A stretch of 64,000 bases of DNA from Plicaturopsis crispa FD-325 SS-3 (GCA_000827205.1 KN832554.1:3493815-3557814); one strand, 5' to 3'. Positions 49,169 through 61,502 are shown, numbered from the stretch's first letter. Made by a program: numbers and translations. Notes: a model not told the origin generated them from the letters alone.

Positions 49169-50901
49169 ATGCGCCTTGTTTTTCTAGTATGTTCTATCCT
49201 TTCTCCGGTGTTGTCTCTGAACATCCCGGGCTCCACACCATCTGGCGCGGCGAAGGTGGACCCCGCACTCGTGAGCGTATCGCTGGAGTTCTTCGCGTTC
49301 CCGGGGTACACAGAGCTCCCCGCGACGGCGAACTGCCTCGCTAATCTCGCGGCGTTCCGTGGCGCACAGCCAGCGGTGCGCATCGGGGGCACCACCCAGT
49401 ACGTCTATCGTCTGCTGAGAACAACGCAATACGCTGAGGTTGAAGTGTGGTTTTCATCAGGGACCGCGCGACGTACGACCCCGCACTATCGACCGCAGTA
49501 AATTACACCGTCGCTGCACCAGGCGATGCGCCCGCCAGCCTGACCTACGGCCCTTCATTTTTCACGCTCGCGGGGGCTCTCCGCGGTGACGTGACCGTCG
49601 GGCTCAACCGCCAGCTCGACAATCAGGCGAACACGCTCGCAGCGGGCGTGCAGGCTAAGAACACCATGAGCAATTTGCTGGCGATCGAGCTGGGCAACGA
49701 GCCGGAGTGTGAGTAGTTTTGTGTGGCCAGAATGTTGCGGTCTAATGAGGGTTATGTGTGCGTGGCACAGATTATGCCGCCGGCTCGCCGATAGCACAGG
49801 GCGCGGCGTGGAACGCTGCCGCGGACGGTGCCAGTCAGAAATCGTGGTTCACGAACTTGGCGTCCTCGGTGAGTTAGCCTGCGTCTTCCGAGTGAATGCT
49901 GACGATCCATGTAAGCTCGGGGACGTCTTCGAAGCGGCGGTGTACCTGCAGTGGGACGTCGGGGGCCTCGTCCCGCTGCTGGGCGATGCGCTCAGCCACG
50001 TAAAGTCGTTCTCGCGGCACTCCTACCCTAATCAGGCCGCGGAGATGCTCATGGCCCACTCGTACGTGCACGCTACGCATCATCAAGATGGCATGTGCTG
50101 ACTATTCGTGCGTATCAGGAGCGTGGTCTCATATGTAGCGGGGTACAAGTCCGAGATCGCTACGGTGCACAATGCGGGGAAGCTATATTTCTTCGGGGAG
50201 ACCAACTCCGGTACTATATCCCCATGCGCGCTTACACCCGCCGAGCTGACGAGGCAGTCCAGCCACGGGCGGTGGCGCGACAGTCAGCCCGACGTACGCA
50301 GCAGCGCTCTGGATCGTCGACTACGTTCTCCAAGCGGCGCTGAACGGCGCCGACAGGCTCTACTTCCACCATGGCACCATCGGGAACTGCGTGCGTTCCG
50401 TGCCCACGCTGCATCCCGCGCACATCCACTGACGGCACAGTGACAGCAATACTGCTGGTGGGGCGCGTCCGCGGTGTACACGCCGTACTACGGCGCGGCG
50501 TTCGTGTCGGAGTTCCTGGGCACGGATGGCGCTGCGCTCGTGATGCTCGATGACGGTACCGGCGCGGTGGGGAGCTATGTGGTGTATGATGGTGCGGGCG
50601 CACCTGTGAGGTTGTTGGTGTATAGCTCGGCATACTATAGCGGCACGGGACGCGTGCGAGTACAGAGGTGTCGTTCAGCGGTCTCGGAGCTGGGAGTGGA
50701 ACGCTCAGCGCGAAGAGGCTGACGGGCACGGGCGCGGGGGCGCGCGTGGACGAGGGAGATGCGGTCACGATTGGAGGTGGAGGCTTTGACGACGCCTGTT
50801 CTCAGAGCGGGACGCAGGTTCTGGAGAGCGTTGCTGTTAGTGCTGGGACGTTTAGTGTGGAGCTGCTAGCTTCCGAGGCGCTCATCGTGTATCTCGAGTA
50901 A
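49169..50901 (+). CDS. Glycoside hydrolase family 79 beta-glucuronidase-like
   Basis: Secreted enzyme expected to release glucuronic acid or 4-O-methyl-glucuronic acid from plant glycans or arabinogalactan. Signal peptide MRLVFLVCSILSPVLSLNIP; then GH79 blocks VDPALVSVSLEFFAFPGYTE, PAVRIGGTTQDRATYD, and LLAIELGNEPEYYAAGSPIA with the catalytic acid/base Glu in GNEPE. The putative nucleophile Glu is in KLYFFGETNS. HSYPNQ fits the later conserved His. The C-terminal beta domain reads YGAAFVSEFLGTDGAALVML and RLLVYSSAYYSGTGTR, ending SEALIVYLE. Seven or so exons; the joins near 50100-50480 are my weakest. Its stop faces the next gene 109 bp away. Confidence 0.87.
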
Positions 50902-51010
50902 CAGACCAATGGATTCTCGTAAGCAATATATATACAGTGTCTCGTGCTGTCGTACAGAAAAGAAAACGTACACCGTGCCACTCCGAAAAAATCCGCTCGT
51001 GATGAATAAA

Positions 51011-52235
51011 TCAAGGGAAGTGCGCGGCGAGCCACTTGTGAATGACGTTCTCCGCGATGTCGAGCCCGTTCTTCTCCATAAACATCATGTGCCCGTTTCC
51101 GTGAATGCCCACCTCGGGGAGGTTGATATGCTCAATGTCCACGCCACCCTGCTTCATGTACGCCGCCGTGCAGTTGTCGTACACCGCGTGGAAGCTCGCC
51201 TCGCTCGTCACCATCAGCACGGGCACCTGCGCGAGGTTCGCGAGCTTGCGCGCGGGCTCCGCCTGCTTGTAGCACGTGAAATTGAAGCCCTGCGACGCGT
51301 TCACGGGGCGCAGCTCGGACGCGTTGGCGATCGGGGGCGAGTACGCGATGGGTGTCTCGGTGAGCCCGTACGGCCGCCCGGGCCCGGTCCCGACGAGCGT
51401 GTTCACGAAGGGCGGGCCCGACGGCTCGAGCGCGATGACGGCCTTGACGAGCTTGGGCCGCGCGTCGGCGATGATCCACCCCAGCTGGCCGGACTGGCTG
51501 TGCGTCATGACGATGGCGGGCTGTGGAGACGCGTGAGTGGACGGTGCGGACGTGCAGCCAGGAACCGGGGACTTACGCCAATTTTGTCCATGAGCTTGGG
51601 CCCGGCGTTCAGCATGAGCTGCGAGGTCTCGATGTCAGAGGAGATGCTCTGCACGCCGGAGAAGTAGAAGTTGTCGAAGATCTGGTCGCCTTTGGTGCCG
51701 TTGCCGGGCCACTGCGTGTGCAGAGATGCCTGTGGCCACAGGTTGAACTTCTCCGTGGCGGTGAAGTAACTTTCGAAAAAGTTGGTGTCGAAGGTGAGCA
51801 CGGGTCCGTCGACGGTCTGCTGCCAGGGCGAGCGTGCGCGTCCAGGCTGGTCAACGATGTACAGCTGTAAAGATACCGTTTGTGAGTATGCTGTATTGTC
51901 TAACAGTGCAGCAGACACACCTCGAAACCCTTGCTCATGAAATAATCTGCCCAGCCTGTGCGACCGTCCGGGGTGTTGAGGAAGTTGGTGCCGGTCATGC
52001 CCTTCCCGTGGATGAGGACGAGGGGGAGGGGCTGCGAGACGTTGGCTGGGACGAGGTGCTCGACGTACATCTGGCCATGCGCTATGCTGGCGTTCGAACC
52101 CTGCTCTGGCACATATGTCGCTCCGACATAGAAGTAGCTGCGGATATGGGGGACGGGGTTGACAGAGTCCGTGGATGCGACGCTGGTGAAAAGGGACGCT
52201 AGGACCAGCAGGCAGCTAGAAATGGGGAGGAACAT
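51011..52235 (-). CDS. Secreted alpha/beta hydrolase
   Basis: Signal peptide (MFLPISSCLLVLASLFTSVA) followed by an alpha/beta hydrolase domain. LPLVLIHGKGMTGTNFLNTP and DGRTGWADYFMSKGFEVLYI hold the oxyanion region HGKGMTG; the nucleophile elbow is PAIVMTHSQSGQLGWIIADA (HSQSG, matching GxSxG with His at the first place). The late part has VPVLMVTSEASFHAVYDNCT and EVGIHGNGHMMFMEKNGLDI, giving candidate Glu/Asp and the catalytic His in GNGHM. Two Cys and several N-glycosylation sites (NASI, NVS, NGT) fit secretion. Three or four exons. Related fungal proteins are annotated only as hydrolases; substrate unknown, though pairing with GH79 suggests plant-polymer esters. Confidence 0.85.
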
Positions 52236-52888
52236 GGCCGAGTGTCGAGCTGGGGGCGAACGAGTGTACGATCGTATTAGACATTCTTATACTTATGAGC
52301 GCGCAAGAATAAATAAACTGTGGATCGGGCATCAGATGTTCATATTAACGGCACTCCATTACGCGACACTCGCGCGGCGCCCGGAGCGCTGGGGTACTAT
52401 CACCTGATTTGATGGATTCAGCCCGTGACCGCGTATTTAGTGGCGTACTGCGCGCTGCGTTTGTAGGTCCATCACAGAAAATAATCAATTTGGGCTGATT
52501 TTAGATGATTGTTTATAGATTTGCGTCAACTGATCGTCTTTCAGCCTTCAGGTGACGCCACATCGTAATGAGGCCAATGTGCGGCCTGAGGAGAGGGCGC
52601 AAGAAACTAGCAGCAGACGGCGGTTTCCTGAATGGCAACAAATATTCAGATCGCGGACGTTAACCGAGCGTAGGCTTGGAGACTGGTCACTCGGTACATA
52701 CAGATCACAGGGCTCGGCTTCCCGCACAAACCGGCGGTATCAAAAGGCTTCCAGGTTCCGCATCCTCGTTCTACTTGAATCAATAATACCGAGTGCATGA
52801 TATCAGCGTTTCACGATCGACGCGAGACAGTGCAATACAAGGCACTTACTAAGTCTTACAGCAGCTTACAGTAGTAATATCTTGTAAT
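52236..52888. other. Spacer
   Basis: No conserved frame. It holds the promoter of the secreted hydrolase on one side and the 3' end of NOP9 on the other; TATAAG-like sequence lies about 55 bp before the hydrolase start. Confidence 0.5.
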
Positions 52889-55800
52889 TTACCGCTTACG
52901 CCGCTTTTCTCGCTTTTCTCCCTTCGGAGCCGTACGAATTGCACCCAGGACGTCCGACAGATCATCGCCCTGGCCCTGGCGTGTTTTCTCCGTTGGTACG
53001 GAAGGCACCTTCTCCGGCTTGAGATTTTGTGTACGCGTGGGCAATTTGCTTCCGTTGTCCTCCGCGTCCTCCGCGGCAACGATGGCGCTCTTCTTTTGTC
53101 GCCGCCCGAGTGTCGCGTCAAAGAGCGCGTCGATCTCGTTCTCGGGTCGCTTGCGTTTCTGTGACGACGCAGGCGTATGCGGTGTGGAAGTGACCGCCGC
53201 GTGTGGGAGAGCAGTGGATGCCGTAGTGGCCTGGGCGGAGGCGGCCTTCCGCTGTGCCTGTAGCGCTTTCCACTCGTCTGGCCGCTTCTGCAGGAGGTAC
53301 AAATTCAGGCCGCGCGCGAAGAATTTGCCGTAGTACGACCCTGCGAGGAACGACTCGAACGGGATTAGCGAACGCGCAATCTTTTCCTGGATAGGGTTTA
53401 CGGGGTATAGGCGTTGGTGGGTGCGAGGTACATATAAGGTACATGAATGAATCAGTGCGAAATTATCGAAGCACAGGCACAGGCACGTACCTTGAGATAC
53501 GGGTCCGCGAAGGCCCAGCAGCGATCCGCGACGCGGCTACCGATGCGATCGTCTACAAGTGTGTGGTAGGACGCGATGAAGCCAGTCACGAGCGCGCGCT
53601 TTGCCTTGAGCGGGACGCTCGGCGAGGTGAGCACGGCGTCGAGGACACGCGAACTGGTCGAATTGTGCGCGAGCTGGAGGAGCGTAGGTGTTGGGAGCGT
53701 GGAGAGGCTGATGTGATTGTTAGTAAAGTCGCGGTCTGACGAGGCCGCTGAGGGGCAAGTAGTAGCACTTGCCTGTTGGTGACGACCTGGTTGTGTGGCT
53801 CGGCGAGACGAAGGAGGGACTGGAGGAGTACGGCCCCTTGCGTCTTGGGTTCAAGGGGGTCCGCCGCGCCTGTAGCGTGCCGTCGATCTGGATGCTGGTG
53901 CCGCGCCTCTGCCTGTGCCTCCGGTTCTACCTTTTCCTTTTCTTGCGCGCTCTTTGCGGAGTTGTACTCCTATCGCGACATGAGCATCAGAAGAGGTAGT
54001 TTGGACTAGCCGAAGACATGTTACCTCCAGTGGTTTGAGTGCCATGACTGCGGGGACGAGGAGCGCGCGGTCCTCTGTAGTCGCCAGATCGAACGCGGAG
54101 AATACAGCCTAAGCTCCCCGAATGATGTTAGTGGACTATGGGTTCTGAGAAGACCGGGTGCAAAACGACGAACCTCACATGCAGCAGCTTCATGCGCGTG
54201 CAGCGCCGCTGCACGGTCAATCACCGCACGGAGCACACCCGTCCGCGCTACCCCTTTGCGTTCAATATTAGCACACACCTCAAGTGCACGAAAAGACCAT
54301 CGACGTACGGATCATCCTCCCCCAGGCCCCATCCTTGTCCATCTCCGCACACGCCTCGCTGAGCGCATCTGCATCGACGTGCTCCAGCGCTCTGGCGAGC
54401 ACGAAGTTGGCGACAGGGTGCAGCGATAGGCGCGCGAGCTGCCCGGCGAAGTATGTGTCCCAGAGGATGGCGAGCGCGGGCGGAGGGGAGTGGGTGACGA
54501 GCGTCTCGAGGAGGTGCGATGCGGTCGGGTCGCGCAAGAGGGTGGACAGGTAGTCGGACTGCGAGTGCGTGGTGGGAGGGTCGGCATCTGTCGAGAGGAG
54601 GTCTGAGTCAATGTGCCGCACGAGCAGGGAGGAGACGTACGGTAGGATGTGATAATGCCGACAAGGACGCGGTCGGTCAGCGAGTCGGGGACATCGGCCG
54701 TTCCCTGCGCGGCTTCGATCTCTAGCAGCACCTATCGAATCCACCTATTAGCCGTGCTCGTGTAGAGGACGAGTGACGACACATACCTGCAACACAGGGC
54801 TCGCACTTGCGTTCGCCGCCAGCGCGCGCACCTCGTTCGCGCTTAGCTCGTCCCGCACCACATCCACAATACGCGCAGCACACGCCTCAAACTCGGGCGG
54901 CGCGACTTTTTTTGGCGGCACTTTGTCCTGTGCAGCATCGGTGAAGACGGACTTTGCGACGGGGCCCTGCCGTGCTTTCCATGCGGCGCTCTTTTTCGAG
55001 CGCGTGGAGGCTGTGTGATCGGTGGGGCGTGCGGAGGGGCAGAGGAGGAGGAGGAGCGCGTGTAGGACGTGCGAAGCGTAGGGGTCCATAATAAGCTGGG
55101 TGACTGAGGGTAGAAGCTCCTGCGCATGATATAACGTTAAGACAAACAAATCATATAAGGCGAGAGAATACGCACAGAACAGATGTCAGTGACGAGCTGC
55201 GTTAGCGTACGTAGTTCGCCTTTGGCAGGGGCGTCGGGTACAGAAGGGAAGATCCCCCGGCTCTGTGTGCGGTCAGTTGAAGAAGCAGGAGGAGAGGGGT
55301 GAGATGTACCTCGCGGGAGACGGTATCAGCGGCGACGTCGAACAGTGTCTGACACACATGCGACGCGAAGCGGTGCTTCGCCAATACCTCATACCTAGAA
55401 ATCGCGGGGACGTCAGTAGGTTGGCTACGCGGAGAGGAGCACTGAGACGCACGATCCGGTGAGACTGTCCACAAACACTCTACGCACAAAGTCGTCCATC
55501 GACCAGGTCATACGTTCGAGGATTATTGAGCAGTCTGGGTCAGTGGATAGCTGTTTCTCCTTAGCCGCCATTTCCGTCAGCGCAGCGACGAAGAACATCC
55601 GGCGCTCTGCGACACGAGCTTAAGCACAAACGTCAAGGGAGGATATTGATATAACTCACTTTCATTCGGGTCAATGTCCCCGCCATCGTCGTCGGCGTCA
55701 GGCTGATTCTCCTGCCATGCGCGGATCTGCACGTCGACCGTGCGGAAGTACGCTTTCACGTCTGCGTCGACGTATCCAAATGGCGCCTCCGGGTTGACCT

Positions 55801-55951
55801 CAGGCTCTGCATTTGGATTTGGTGCTATCCACGAAGGACCTGCGTGCGAGGCCTCTGGCTCTGGCTCTGGAGCTGGAGTGGGGATGCCGTATGGGTCCTG
55901 CTGGGCGGATTTCTTCACTTTCTTGCCGCGTTTACGGTTTTCGCGCGGCAT
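52889..55951 (-). CDS. NOP9: NOP9 Pumilio-repeat ribosome biogenesis protein
   Basis: Nucleolar RNA-binding protein of the 90S pre-ribosome needed for 18S rRNA cleavage. N-terminus [20 protein letters not shown], then [20 protein letters not shown], a known start of fungal NOP9. Pumilio-type helical repeats follow: [100 protein letters not shown] and [20 protein letters not shown]. The C-terminus has [14 protein letters not shown]-like ([20 protein letters not shown]), then [40 protein letters not shown], and a basic end [11 protein letters not shown]. About eleven exons; a low-complexity Glu/Gln insertion lies between repeats. Confidence 0.92.
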
Positions 55952-58900
55952 TGCGGTTTATGTAGGGCTATCGATTTCAAAAGACGGCTACCAAGTACAT
56001 CCAGGTATCGATGTTGCAGAGTCAGACGCAGTCGAGGAGAGAGACTTGAAAAAATGTGATCGACTCGAGTACACCACCATTTTGGGTGGATGTTGTCGCG
56101 AGGTCGGAGCTCGGACATCTGTAAATACTACCTCCGATAGTTGGAAATATCCGGCGATATATCTCACAGACATTAGATCATCGATTTTTTGACGGTCATT
56201 TGAGAGCAATGTTCTTATGAGGTCCTTTCGCAATGTCCAGGAAACATCTCCAGGTAAATGTCATATTGCTCGTGCTTATTCGGCTCTCGGATCTCAAACG
56301 ACGGACAGAGAAATGAATTCATTGATTTACTACTCGAATAACAGATACAGTACACTATTAGTTAGATACAGGACCACACGGGGGCGACATCCCCAATGCC
56401 AGGGGTGACTAAAGCGCATGCCCGCGCGAGCCAGTGACCTCAGCGCGCTCTCGGCACCGGGCCAGGCGTCTTCGCAACCGTTACACGAGTCTCCCGCAGC
56501 TTAGTGGCGTTACTGCCGGCTTTGCGGCAGCGACCAGCAACGTACTGCGCAACTCGCATGCCCGCTAGGGCGAGGAGTCGTCACGATCAACCTTGATTCT
56601 CGTTCCGCCTGTACACAGGGCCGTGTAAGTAGTCCGCACTGTGGGTTCCTCGGGCTAAATCTGAACGCACCAATGATACCACTGACGGTCTTTTTGCCGG
56701 AGAGATCGGTAACATGAACGGGTGTGTGATTGAAGGAAGCGAAGATGCGCGCGACACCGAAGACAAGCTCGCTCTCAGCAACATGAGGCTGACATCAAGA
56801 TTTGGAAGACTTACGAGAAGGGCGACGGCCCAAACAGGTGATGCCAGATGACGACGGCGGCGGCGCGAAAGATGGTAAGTGGGCGAGCGCCACCACTCGT
56901 CGAGTCGTCTTTTAGGGTTCTCCAACAGCTTTGGTGTACTGCGGAGGAAGGTGTTCGTTCGTTCATCGGGACGAACCCAAAATCGGGCGAGACTGGGGCA
57001 AGACTGGCGGTCAGTAAGTCATTTGGTGAGCGATTTCTTTTGCATGGGCATTCAAAAAGGCAGGCGATACAACAGGATGTGGAGGATCTATGACTGGGAG
57101 AGAGAGACAACAGATAGAAATAAACAGAATAAATTTAGTGTTACTCACAGCGGTTGATGTCCATCTCGCCCGCGCCGTAGTTGTCGACGGGCGGCGTGTT
57201 CACCTACGACGACGTATGGGACGCGGCGGAGATCGTCGACGGCCTGCCGCCGCCGTTGCACCCGCCAACATCACTCAAGCCGCGCTCTGGTACAAGCCGG
57301 ACAGTCACCAACTCCTTGCTGCGAACCTGCGGCCCAAAAAGCTGAAATAAATGCATGAGATTTAAAGAGCTGGGATACGGACGTACCTCAGCGTAGGCCC
57401 TGTCGCCGATTTCGGTATTGTGCGTAAGGAGTAATTAGCAGCTGGCCGTGCATGGGTTGAAAGGAAAACTCACACAAGCACAAGAAATGCTCCTCGCTGG
57501 AGTAGAAAATGAAAAGGGCGTGCGTTTTCGATGGAGGAGGGAGATGAGTCCAAGAGTGGGTGGTGGTGGAACCAAGGGAAGGAGACCTGACAACGAACTC
57601 GGACTTGACGCGTTGACAAGTCGTGTATCGAGATTACGTAAGTACACACTTCGCAAAGGGCCCTTGCCCGTTGGGCCGCTCAGCGCTCAGCACCGTCACT
57701 GTGACTGTGCATATATTCAACTTGAAGGTGCCGAGGTCCTAGCCTGTGCCAGCAGAAGGTTTTCGAAGCTGTTGCTTTTGTTCGGGTTACATGCAGAGTC
57801 GACCCCCAAAGCGTAAGAAATGCTTGATCTACGAGGAGGCTGGTACCGTACTGGGGGTGGCTGAGGTGCAGACGTCGCGTAGACATCTAAAAGTGACCTC
57901 AGGTTGATCTCAACGCAATGTACTCGGGACGTTGTCATCGTATTGGTAAAATGTCCATTAGTTGATCTTGCCAAACTCTCGGTCAAATATATACACAGCC
58001 AGACGTTCAATGAAGCCAGGTTGGAGCCGCGGAATTTCTGTGCGGGCTTCATCAGATCTTTTGCATTTGGCACTGATTTGGCGAATCTGCGCGAGGTTGG
58101 AGCTTGCAACCGAACCCCGGGTGAAGCTGAGCAAAAATGGTGCTGAGCTCAGTGTCCGGGTTCGGGCGGGATTGGGAATCGGATCCGCAGGCGCGCGTGA
58201 CGGAGCGCAAGCACGCCATTTTCTTTTTTTTTTCAACCAAGTCCCTCGTCGTCCGCTTTCTTGCTTTTCCTCAACTCCCTCGTCGTTGTCCAACCCCCAC
58301 GCTGTGCTCGAATCCGATTCATTGTCACTGACAATGCTTGCTTCCTGCGCGAAGTGTCACCTCGGTCTGTGAGGTCTTGTATGTTGTCTGGCATCTTTGT
58401 TTCTCGAATCTGCGACAACGTCCGTTGAGGATGTAAATTGCCATTTGTCGGCGCCTCCTCCTTCCCAATGTTGCCGTGCACCTTTTGTTTGCTCTCAATC
58501 CTCCCCTTAGCCACTCGTTCACGTATTTGTTATGCGAGTAGACCGTCGTCTGTATCGCGCACGGTAAGCACATCATCGCCCTGACTCATACAAGCATGCT
58601 GACAGCCGCTGCACTCGACAACAGAAACTGAACTTACACCAAGACCGCCGGTACAATTTATGGGTAGGAGTAGTGGCGTACGCAGTGGGCGCCACGTACG
58701 GTGGTGAGTTTCGTTGTACTGCCCTGCCACTAGCAGATCTCATTTTCACTCCTCTCTACAGTGCGAGTGCGCGTCCGGACGACGTGGTCCACACTCCCCT
58801 CCCCTGGCTCCATCCGTCGTGCGTCAACATCAGCTTCGAACGTGCTGCGAGCGCCGATGTGCTATCGCCGCTGCCAGGTCGGTGGTATCTGCTACATCGG

Positions 58901-59100
58901 GCAGCCGCCCACTCATCATCGGGATGTGCACATTGTGCGCGCCCCAAGGTAGATGCAGTGTGCGTGCTCCGCGTGCACGGATAATGCTTCAGTCCCCCTT
59001 GTGTATTATATCTCTCTAATGCATAACTATTGGACTCATGCCTTTTGTGGGTTGTGCGCAGCAGCGAGCTGCCAGTGAGCGGTAAATATTTGAATATTCA

Positions 59101-59131
<31 letters not shown>

Positions 59132-59976
59132 CGGGAGCGTTACGGGGAATCGATCAATCAGATTTGTCATGATACTTCAGGTTTCAACCAGGTGCATACT
59201 GCGATTGCGCTGGGTTGGAGCATTTCGGAAAATGCACTAGGGTCCGACCCTCTATCTTTGCAAAAGGGCTGGGTTTCGCTGCACCCAGGCTTCATATCAG
59301 AAAAGTCCGACCTGGTTGAATAGACTGGCCTGCCTGTGTAGTACACATTTCCGACAGAGGTCGGAACAAGGTCCGAGCCAAATGTTGTCCGGGTCTCGGA
59401 CCAAAATGGTGGTGTACCACAAGCGTCGCGCGCACGTGGTTTTAATTTCCAGCTTGGCTCGAGCGTCCGTGTTTTACAATTGCAACATATCCAGAACTTG
59501 GACGCCAAACTATGCGTACGTGTTCTGTTCTGTTGCGATTGCCATCTATCTGAGGATTTCTGGTGGGCTCATAGCGAATCTGCAACCAAGTGTCAACATA
59601 TCCATCAAGAAATGAGGTGACAGGATGGTTACTTACTCGAGGAACGGAGTCAACTCACTGGACGTGTTCATGCTTCGATCGCCCACAAGTCTCGAGAGAT
59701 GCAGCACGCCCACTTCAATCGAAGGAGGGGCCAGAATATGACAGGCGCGCGCAGATTATGCCGTGACTTTGTTACATTCAAGAAATCGCGTTGTAAAATG
59801 TGCGTATGGCATGCATTCCCCATCTATATTCCTGTCGAGGCGTGGACTCTCTTTCTGAACTCGACACTCCCAGCTTGGATCGCCGCCGCTGTCTCCGCCT
59901 CTACACCATTGCGCCACGTCTCCGATTCTCGCAATCCTCGCCATTCCGTGCCCTCTAACACACCCCACCATTCATC
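55952..59976. other. Gene-poor region with fragments
   Basis: About 4 kb without a convincing gene. Around 57180-57350 one plus-strand frame reads GGVFTYDDVWDAAEIVDGLP, whose complement reads VNTPPVDNYGAGEMDINR followed by a good donor site; either may be a leftover exon, but I could not extend it. The region 59180-59400 contains small inverted repeats (TTCAACCAGGT and its complement) and 58100-58170 a pair around CCGAACCC / GGGTTCGG, suggestive of old nonautonomous elements. A microsatellite is listed separately. Confidence 0.5.
59102..59131. repeat. (AAT)10 microsatellite
   Basis: Ten perfect AAT units directly visible in non-coding DNA. Confidence 0.98.
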
Positions 59977-61446
59977 TCAATAAGGATGCCCAGGCGCACC
60001 GGCGTAGCCCCAGGGTTTTGCCGTGTACGGCTGGTTGTACGGGTCGAGAACAGCGTCCATACCAGGATGCACGGGTCCAGTGAAGTGGACTATACTTGGC
60101 GGGTCCGTATAACGTGCTAGCAGCCGTTGGCGGTCAGCGGAGGGCTGGTCTGCATATGTGCCGAGGCCCTGTCCGTTCCACTTCATGTCCAATTCGAACC
60201 AGCCTCCGTCCTGCGCAAAGTAAGCGTTCAGGACGTCCTGGTCCTTGTATCGCGACCCTGCCATCTGCTTCGCGATGATGCCGAGCTCGCTATATCCCTC
60301 CCTAATCTTTGCAAGATCCATCAGCAGCACACCGGCGTTGTAATACGGCCGCTTCTCCGCTTCCTGGTAGCCAACGGGATGGCCCATATCTATGACCGCC
60401 CCAATGGCCCTCCCTTGCAAATCCGTAGCCCAAAGGTCCGCGAGGCTACTGCGTACGAGCAGGTCTGCATCGAGGTACAGGACGCGCTCCACGGGCACTA
60501 TCTTGATCAAGTCCAACTTTGCCCAGCACGCGCCCAATTCCTTCGCTAAACTGCCGTCAGGCAACTCCAAGAACATGAGCGTGAGGTTGTCTCGCAATGG
60601 CACGGATGCCTTGATCATCTCTCGGTCTTTGGAGGAAAGACCGGCATCAACCACGTAGATGTTCATCCGCTGTTGCGTATGCTGTACCGCGCTCCGAATG
60701 GCTACTGCAGCCGGCATGGCGTAATTGCAGTCGACTGCGAATGCGACATTAATCCCATAGTCCAGTACTGCAGCCAGCCCCTGCTTTTCCGCATCTCCCT
60801 TGACGAGGAAGCCGATGCGCATATCGGATGTCTTCTGCAAGACCATCTGATAATCGGAAGCGCTGGAAAGGACGTTGAATTGCCCGCGGTGGAGGGTCAT
60901 GAATGCGTCGATGCCGCGGCGGGGATGGTGCATGCTGTCCGCCGGCTCCTTATCCCACAAGTAGTCGTCGAAAATGACGATGGCACCCTTGCGCGCCAGG
61001 CGCCACACGAGCTCACCGTCGAGGAGCGTATCGTCCGCCTCGTGCGACCCGTCTACATATATCCAGTCAAACCCTGGGTGCGCTGACGACATCTCTTCCT
61101 GGAGGAGCGTCATGAGCGCGGGCACGCTGAAGTCGTCGATGATACGGTGTGGCTTCCCTGTCAGGGAAAGGTTGTGGCGGACTTTGGCGTACCGCTCAAT
61201 ACCTGCGGGCGTGTGCATTAGATCGAAGTGATCGATGCACACGATTTCGCCGCCGGCTTTGCAGAGGTTGTTTAGGAGGAAGACGGCTGAGCGCCCCTCC
61301 CATGACCCGATCTCGAGGACCCTGGGACAAGCAGATGTGACGAGAGGGAAGAAGGTTCTCCATGCACTGACGTTGTGCGAGAACCAGTCTTGAGTCGCCG
61401 TGAAAGTGTATTCTTTAGATTCTTCCATGGTCGTTGCACGTGTCAC
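59977..61446 (-). CDS. Fused SAM-methyltransferase and GT8 glycosyltransferase
   Basis: Single-exon 489-residue protein with two domains. Residues about 25-205 are a class I methyltransferase (Methyltransf_24-like): PRVLEIGSWEGRSAVFLLNN (SAM motif I, 41-60), GEIVCIDHFD (66-75) and FDWIYVDGSHEADDTLLDGE (126-145), then AIVIFDDYLWD. Residues about 232-482 are a GT8 glycosyltransferase (LgtC/glycogenin type): NVAFAVDCNYAMPAAVAIRS, the metal-binding RVLYLDADLLVRSSLADLW with DAD at 326-328, PYYNAGVLLMDLAKI, YKDQDVLNAYF and the UDP-binding IVHFTGPVHPG. It ends KPWGYAGAPGHPY. No signal peptide or membrane anchor, so probably cytosolic. The lack of introns stands out against all neighbours and suggests transfer or retroposition. 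The second Met (position 7, MEESKEYTF) could be the true start. It is divergent from the GME-like gene. Confidence 0.85.
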   Translation of the reverse strand: MTRATTMEESKEYTFTATQDWFSHNVSAWRTFFPLVTSACPRVLEIGSWEGRSAVFLLNNLCKAGGEIVCIDHFDLMHTPAGIERYAKVRHNLSLTGKPHRIIDDFSVPALMTLLQEEMSSAHPGFDWIYVDGSHEADDTLLDGELVWRLARKGAIVIFDDYLWDKEPADSMHHPRRGIDAFMTLHRGQFNVLSSASDYQMVLQKTSDMRIGFLVKGDAEKQGLAAVLDYGINVAFAVDCNYAMPAAVAIRSAVQHTQQRMNIYVVDAGLSSKDREMIKASVPLRDNLTLMFLELPDGSLAKELGACWAKLDLIKIVPVERVLYLDADLLVRSSLADLWATDLQGRAIGAVIDMGHPVGYQEAEKRPYYNAGVLLMDLAKIREGYSELGIIAKQMAGSRYKDQDVLNAYFAQDGGWFELDMKWNGQGLGTYADQPSADRQRLLARYTDPPSIVHFTGPVHPGMDAVLDPYNQPYTAKPWGYAGAPGHPY

Positions 61447-61495
61447 AGTGCGTCGGCGGGGGAAGAGACTGATAGATGTGAGTGCAGGCTCTTTT

Positions 61496-61502
61496 GCTTA
61501 TA
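61496..61502 (-). promoter_or_regulatory. TATA-like box of the methyltransferase-GT8 gene
   Basis: TATAAGC on the minus strand, about 50 bp before the start codon at 61446. Confidence 0.5.

Noticed and set aside
50909-51667. 252-codon plus-strand frame
   Set aside because: It is the antisense shadow of the well-supported secreted hydrolase.
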